A DNA stretch of 64,000 bases, from contig NZ_FOKE01000007.1 in the NCBI RefSeq assembly GCF_900112065.1, positions 62,001 to 126,000 of the forward strand. Reading direction: 5' to 3'. The position numbers and the translations under genes are program-made. The DNA comes from Cohnella sp. OV330 (GTDB taxonomy: Bacteria; Bacillota; Bacilli; Paenibacillales; Paenibacillaceae). The notes under the pieces were generated by a model. It was not told where the DNA came from. It searched no databases and worked only from the letters and a program-made list of their open reading frames with translations. Below, piece by piece: positions 61,318-64,000 of the stretch. How positions within the stretch are numbered: the stretch's first letter is position 1; each line of letters begins with the position of its first letter.

Positions 61318-62496
61318 TTACCTTCGGTCCTGGTTGCGACGCCGATGGATATAATGGCCGTATTGGAAAATGCGCTCGAGCGATTTTTTGCGAATATGCG
61401 GCTCGTCGAACTTCATCGGCTTCGAATTCGCCTCGAAAAACCACAGATGTCCGTCCTCGTCGACCCCGAGGTCCATCGACATCTCGAACAGCCGGCTGCG
61501 CGCGGAACGCTCGATCCGGGCCGCCAGCACGAGCACGGTCTGACGGACCTTCGTAAATACCTGCTGCGCCTTATCCGGTCCGAACACGGCGGCGAGCAGC
61601 CGCTCCGGATCCTCGATCGTGCCGCCGCGCGGCACATGCGTGGTGATGCTCGACGAGCCCGCCATCCGAGCGCCGATGCCGGTCAGCTCCCAGGCGCCGT
61701 CCGCGTTTTTCTGCACGAGCGCGCGCAGGTCGAACGGCCTTCCGTTCACCTTCGCCAGCGAGATGCCTTGCTGGGCGATATACGGCTCGGATTGGGCTTT
61801 CGTATGGGCCCGCACCCGCAGCCAGAGCCGGTTCAGCGTCGAGCAGTGGTACGTGTTGCTGCCTTTTTCATCCTGCACCTGCAAACGGTACGGCAGGTTT
61901 TTTTCGGGCGAGATCTTGACCGTCATGATGCCGACGCCGGCTTTGCCCATGACGGGCTTCAGATACACGAGCGGATGGCGCCGCAGCATGCCGGACAGCA
62001 CCGTCTGTTCGGTCAGCCGCTTCGTCTCGGGGACGTAGCCGCGCGTCGTTTTGTACTCGCTCAGCCATTTGAACAGCGACCATTTGTTGAAAAAGCGCCG
62101 ATTGAAAAACGCCATGTCGGGTTGGCTGGCGATCCGAGCCAGCTTCTTGCGCACCCAAGGCAGCCTCTCGTCCTCGCGAAGCGGAATGCGGTTGTATACG
62201 AGGGTCGGACGCGGGAACCAGGATTTGAGCCATAGATCCTTCGAAGCGTTATAAGTGAAGCCCAGCACGCGCGGCGAGGTGAGCTTCAGATTGCGGACGG
62301 TCACGACGTAAGCCAGGAAACCTTGGTCCTCGCCGGTCTTCAGCAGGTCGGCGAAGTTCTGGCGGTTGCCTCTGAACAACTGCAGGTCGTCGTCGATCGT
62401 CAAGATCGCGAGCACGGGCTTCTCCTGCGCCTGCACGTTCGCGGTTCCGGGCGCCACGGCGAGCGCGCCCGGTTCTGCTGCGGCTGGTCGTAGCAT
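61318..62496 (-). CDS. ATP-grasp spore coat-associated protein (YheC-like)
   Basis: 392 residues. RPTLVYNRIPLREDE, FFNRRFFNKWSLFKWLSEY, LVYLKPVMGKAGVGIMTV (ATP-binding loop), PYIAQQGISLAKV, FDLRALVQKN and FFEANSKPMKF mark the YheC/YheD family. The ATG overlaps the stop of the preceding gene by one base (TGATG), so the two are coupled. In Bacillus the family is spore-associated with unknown substrate; an amide-ligase reaction is expected from the fold. Confidence 0.88.
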   Translation of the reverse strand: MLRPAAAEPGALAVAPGTANVQAQEKPVLAILTIDDDLQLFRGNRQNFADLLKTGEDQGFLAYVVTVRNLKLTSPRVLGFTYNASKDLWLKSWFPRPTLVYNRIPLREDERLPWVRKKLARIASQPDMAFFNRRFFNKWSLFKWLSEYKTTRGYVPETKRLTEQTVLSGMLRRHPLVYLKPVMGKAGVGIMTVKISPEKNLPYRLQVQDEKGSNTYHCSTLNRLWLRVRAHTKAQSEPYIAQQGISLAKVNGRPFDLRALVQKNADGAWELTGIGARMAGSSSITTHVPRGGTIEDPERLLAAVFGPDKAQQVFTKVRQTVLVLAARIERSARSRLFEMSMDLGVDEDGHLWFFEANSKPMKFDEPHIRKKSLERIFQYGHYIHRRRNQDRR

Positions 62497-63869
62497 CAGG
62501 ACTCATCCTTCCTGCGGAATTTGCTGAGATAGAGACAGTGGTCCAGGATATATTGGAGCGAAGCTCTGCCCTGCTCCTTGAGCGCGGGATGCTTGAAGAT
62601 CGAGCGGCCCGGCTTCGCGTTCGCCTCGAACATCCAGATATCTCCGTCCTTGTCGATGCCGATATCCAGGCCGAGCTCGCCGAGCGTATGCGAATAGTTG
62701 CGCTCGATCGCCTCGGACAGCTTGACGGCCGCGTCCTTGGCGTTTTGCAGTACCTCGGACGAGCGATCCCCGAACGTCCGGCTCAGCGCCTGTTCGGGCG
62801 TCATGAGCTGCCCGCCGTTTTTAACGTGGGTCGTCACGCTGCCGCGGCCCGCTTTTTTCGCGCCGATGCCGGCTACGACCCAGCGGTTGTCGCCGTTTTT
62901 GTGCATGTGGAACCGGAAATCGATCGGGCAGTGGTCGATCTCGATCAGCCGGATTCCCTGCTGTACGACATAGCCCGACAGGCGCGCGCCGTGGCGGGCT
63001 CTCAGCATGCGAATCAGGCTCGCGAAGCTGGTGAACCGCAGCAGGACGTTGCTCGTGCCTCTCCGGTAGCGTACGAAGTAGCCTCGCTTCGGATGGTACG
63101 TCAATCGGTAGATGCCCATGCCGAGGCTGCCGCCCGTCGGCTTGTAGTAGAGGAAGTGATGTTTCTCCAGCAGCTCTTTGATTTTTTCGGACGTCGGATT
63201 GTTGATCGATTCCGGGAGATGGGCGAGCGCCTCCGGATCTTTGTCCAGCAGGCTGTACACGTCGGATTTATTGAAGAAGCTCCAGTTGAAAATCGGGATA
63301 TGCCTTCGGACGAACTTTTCCCGCAGGGAAGTGATATAACTGCCGGTCTCCGCGCGCCTGCTCGGGAGCCGGTTGTACACGACGTCCGGCAGCGGCACGA
63401 CGCGGCGCACCCAACCGCCGCCGCCGTCGAGGAACCAGCCGTGCACCGTTTCCTGCTGCCAGTTGATGTCTTTGGGCGTAAACGCGAAGAAATAGGCCTT
63501 CTTCTGGCCGACCGCGAGCAGCTGCTTGACGAATCCGGTCCGGGCGCCGAAAGGCGCGGTCTGCGAGCGGTCTCCGTCCGTGAGCACGCCGATCAGCGGC
63601 CCGAGCTGGATCTCGTCGCCATTCGCGTCGGCCAGGTAGACGTTGCCCGATTTCGGGACGCGGACGGAGCGCCTGAGCCCGGCGGACAGGAAGACGTGAT
63701 GCCCCTTGCGCTTTACGGTCTTCAGGGCGGCAGGCACGACATCCCGGCCGAGCTTTACGTTGATCGTTCTGCGGCCGTCAATTTTCAGCATTTTGGCGAG
63801 CGGGCTGGACAGCCATATGACCTTCTCCGCTTGCTGCGTGAAGTGAACGTTGCACAAGGTCAAACTCAT
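62496..63869 (-). CDS. ATP-grasp spore coat-associated protein (YheD-like)
   Basis: 457 residues. A ~95-residue N-terminal beta domain (SSPLAKMLKIDGRRTINVKL, RSVRVPKSGNVYLAD) precedes the ATP-grasp core (GPLIGVLTDG, LPDVVYNRLPSRR, FLYYKPTGGSLGMGIY, SGYVVQQGIRLIEI, DFRFHMHKNGD, MFEANAKPGRS). This longer form matches YheD. ATG 63869 has GGGAGGG six bases upstream, inside the end of the next paralogue. Confidence 0.9.
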   Translation of the reverse strand: MSLTLCNVHFTQQAEKVIWLSSPLAKMLKIDGRRTINVKLGRDVVPAALKTVKRKGHHVFLSAGLRRSVRVPKSGNVYLADANGDEIQLGPLIGVLTDGDRSQTAPFGARTGFVKQLLAVGQKKAYFFAFTPKDINWQQETVHGWFLDGGGGWVRRVVPLPDVVYNRLPSRRAETGSYITSLREKFVRRHIPIFNWSFFNKSDVYSLLDKDPEALAHLPESINNPTSEKIKELLEKHHFLYYKPTGGSLGMGIYRLTYHPKRGYFVRYRRGTSNVLLRFTSFASLIRMLRARHGARLSGYVVQQGIRLIEIDHCPIDFRFHMHKNGDNRWVVAGIGAKKAGRGSVTTHVKNGGQLMTPEQALSRTFGDRSSEVLQNAKDAAVKLSEAIERNYSHTLGELGLDIGIDKDGDIWMFEANAKPGRSIFKHPALKEQGRASLQYILDHCLYLSKFRRKDES

Positions 63870-64000
63870 GACATACCCTCCCAGATGATACAAGCAGGAT
63901 GTAACGCGCATAGGCCAAAGGGTTGTGAATCGCATCCGACATCGCCGCGTCCCCGGCTTCCGCCATGGAGGCGCGTCCGGGCTTCGTGTTCGCTTCGAGG
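63778..64000 (-). CDS. ATP-grasp (YheC/YheD-like) protein, C-terminal end only
   Basis: Cut by the window end. The visible frame begins LEANTKPGRASM, the C-terminal ATP-grasp metal motif (compare FEANAKPGRSIF in the neighbour), continues through NPLAYARYILL and stays open to a TGA at 63778. It therefore overlaps the start of the following paralogue by 92 bases; the residues after about VSSGR are probably a run-on tail created by loss of an earlier stop. Confidence 0.75.
   Translation of the reverse strand, partial: LEANTKPGRASMAEAGDAAMSDAIHNPLAYARYILLVSSGRVCHEFDLVQRSLHAASGEGHMAVQPARQNAEN

Overview
The window looks like chromosome from a GC-rich, endospore-forming Bacillota of the Paenibacillaceae (Cohnella/Paenibacillus type). 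This is inferred from gene content: SLH-domain surface protein, cotJABC spore coat operon, yhbH, tandem YheC/YheD-type ATP-grasp proteins, sufCDSUB, mtnKA, Btr-like AraC regulator, and several YesM/YesN two-component systems beside sugar ABC transporters. No tRNA, rRNA, insertion sequence, prophage or CRISPR array was seen.

Layout. 1-1.7 kb: C-terminal part of a cohesin/SLH surface protein. 1.7-4.5 kb: iron region with an AraC regulator carrying a siderophore-binding domain and a paralogous siderophore-binding lipoprotein, each with a Fur-like box. 4.6-6.2 kb: SGNH hydrolase. 6.5-14.1 kb: first carbohydrate locus (kinase, regulator, two permeases, lipoprotein), with cre-like sites over two promoters. 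14.1-17.7 kb: small membrane protein, yhbH, phasin-like protein, UbiB-family kinase. 17.8-27.1 kb: second carbohydrate locus, all on the minus strand: response regulator, kinase, membrane-anchored RbsB-like protein, two solute-binding lipoproteins, two permeases. 27.3-39.4 kb: housekeeping and signalling genes (topB, DUF423 protein, PAS-GGDEF-EAL protein, yunC-like, mtnA/mtnK, ACT-type malic enzyme overlapping a photolyase, DUF1802). 39.5-44.8 kb: sufCDSUB. 44.9-46.8 kb: two cell-wall hydrolases. 46.8-53.8 kb: two HD-GYP proteins flanking a molybdopterin cluster (ThiF/MoeB, a MoaD-MoaE fusion, moaA) and a yunD-like nucleotidase. 53.8-59.7 kb: yfkAB, CNNM transporter, AI-2E-family protein, cotJABC, HAD phosphatase. 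59.7-64 kb: a 51-bp tandem repeat, then at least four tandem ATP-grasp genes of the YheC/YheD type, the last cut by the window end.

How the genes fit together. Both sugar loci pair a YesM-type kinase and YesN-type AraC regulator with CUT1 importers that lack their own ATPase, so a shared MsmX-type ATPase elsewhere is expected. The GGDEF-EAL protein and two HD-GYP proteins form a cyclic-di-GMP set. The ThiF/MoeB and MoaD-MoaE genes overlap by 4 nt and diverge from moaA across an intergenic region full of AGCAT half-sites. The spore genes (yhbH, cotJABC, ATP-grasp cluster) are spread over the window.

The most notable observations are the MoaD-MoaE fusion with an internal Gly-Gly, the 51-bp tandem repeats beside the ATP-grasp cluster, the regulator/lipoprotein pair sharing a paralogous ligand domain, and the putative three-component sugar sensor with an adjoining palindromic repeat pair. 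All functions are inferred from sequence patterns read by eye; no database search was run.
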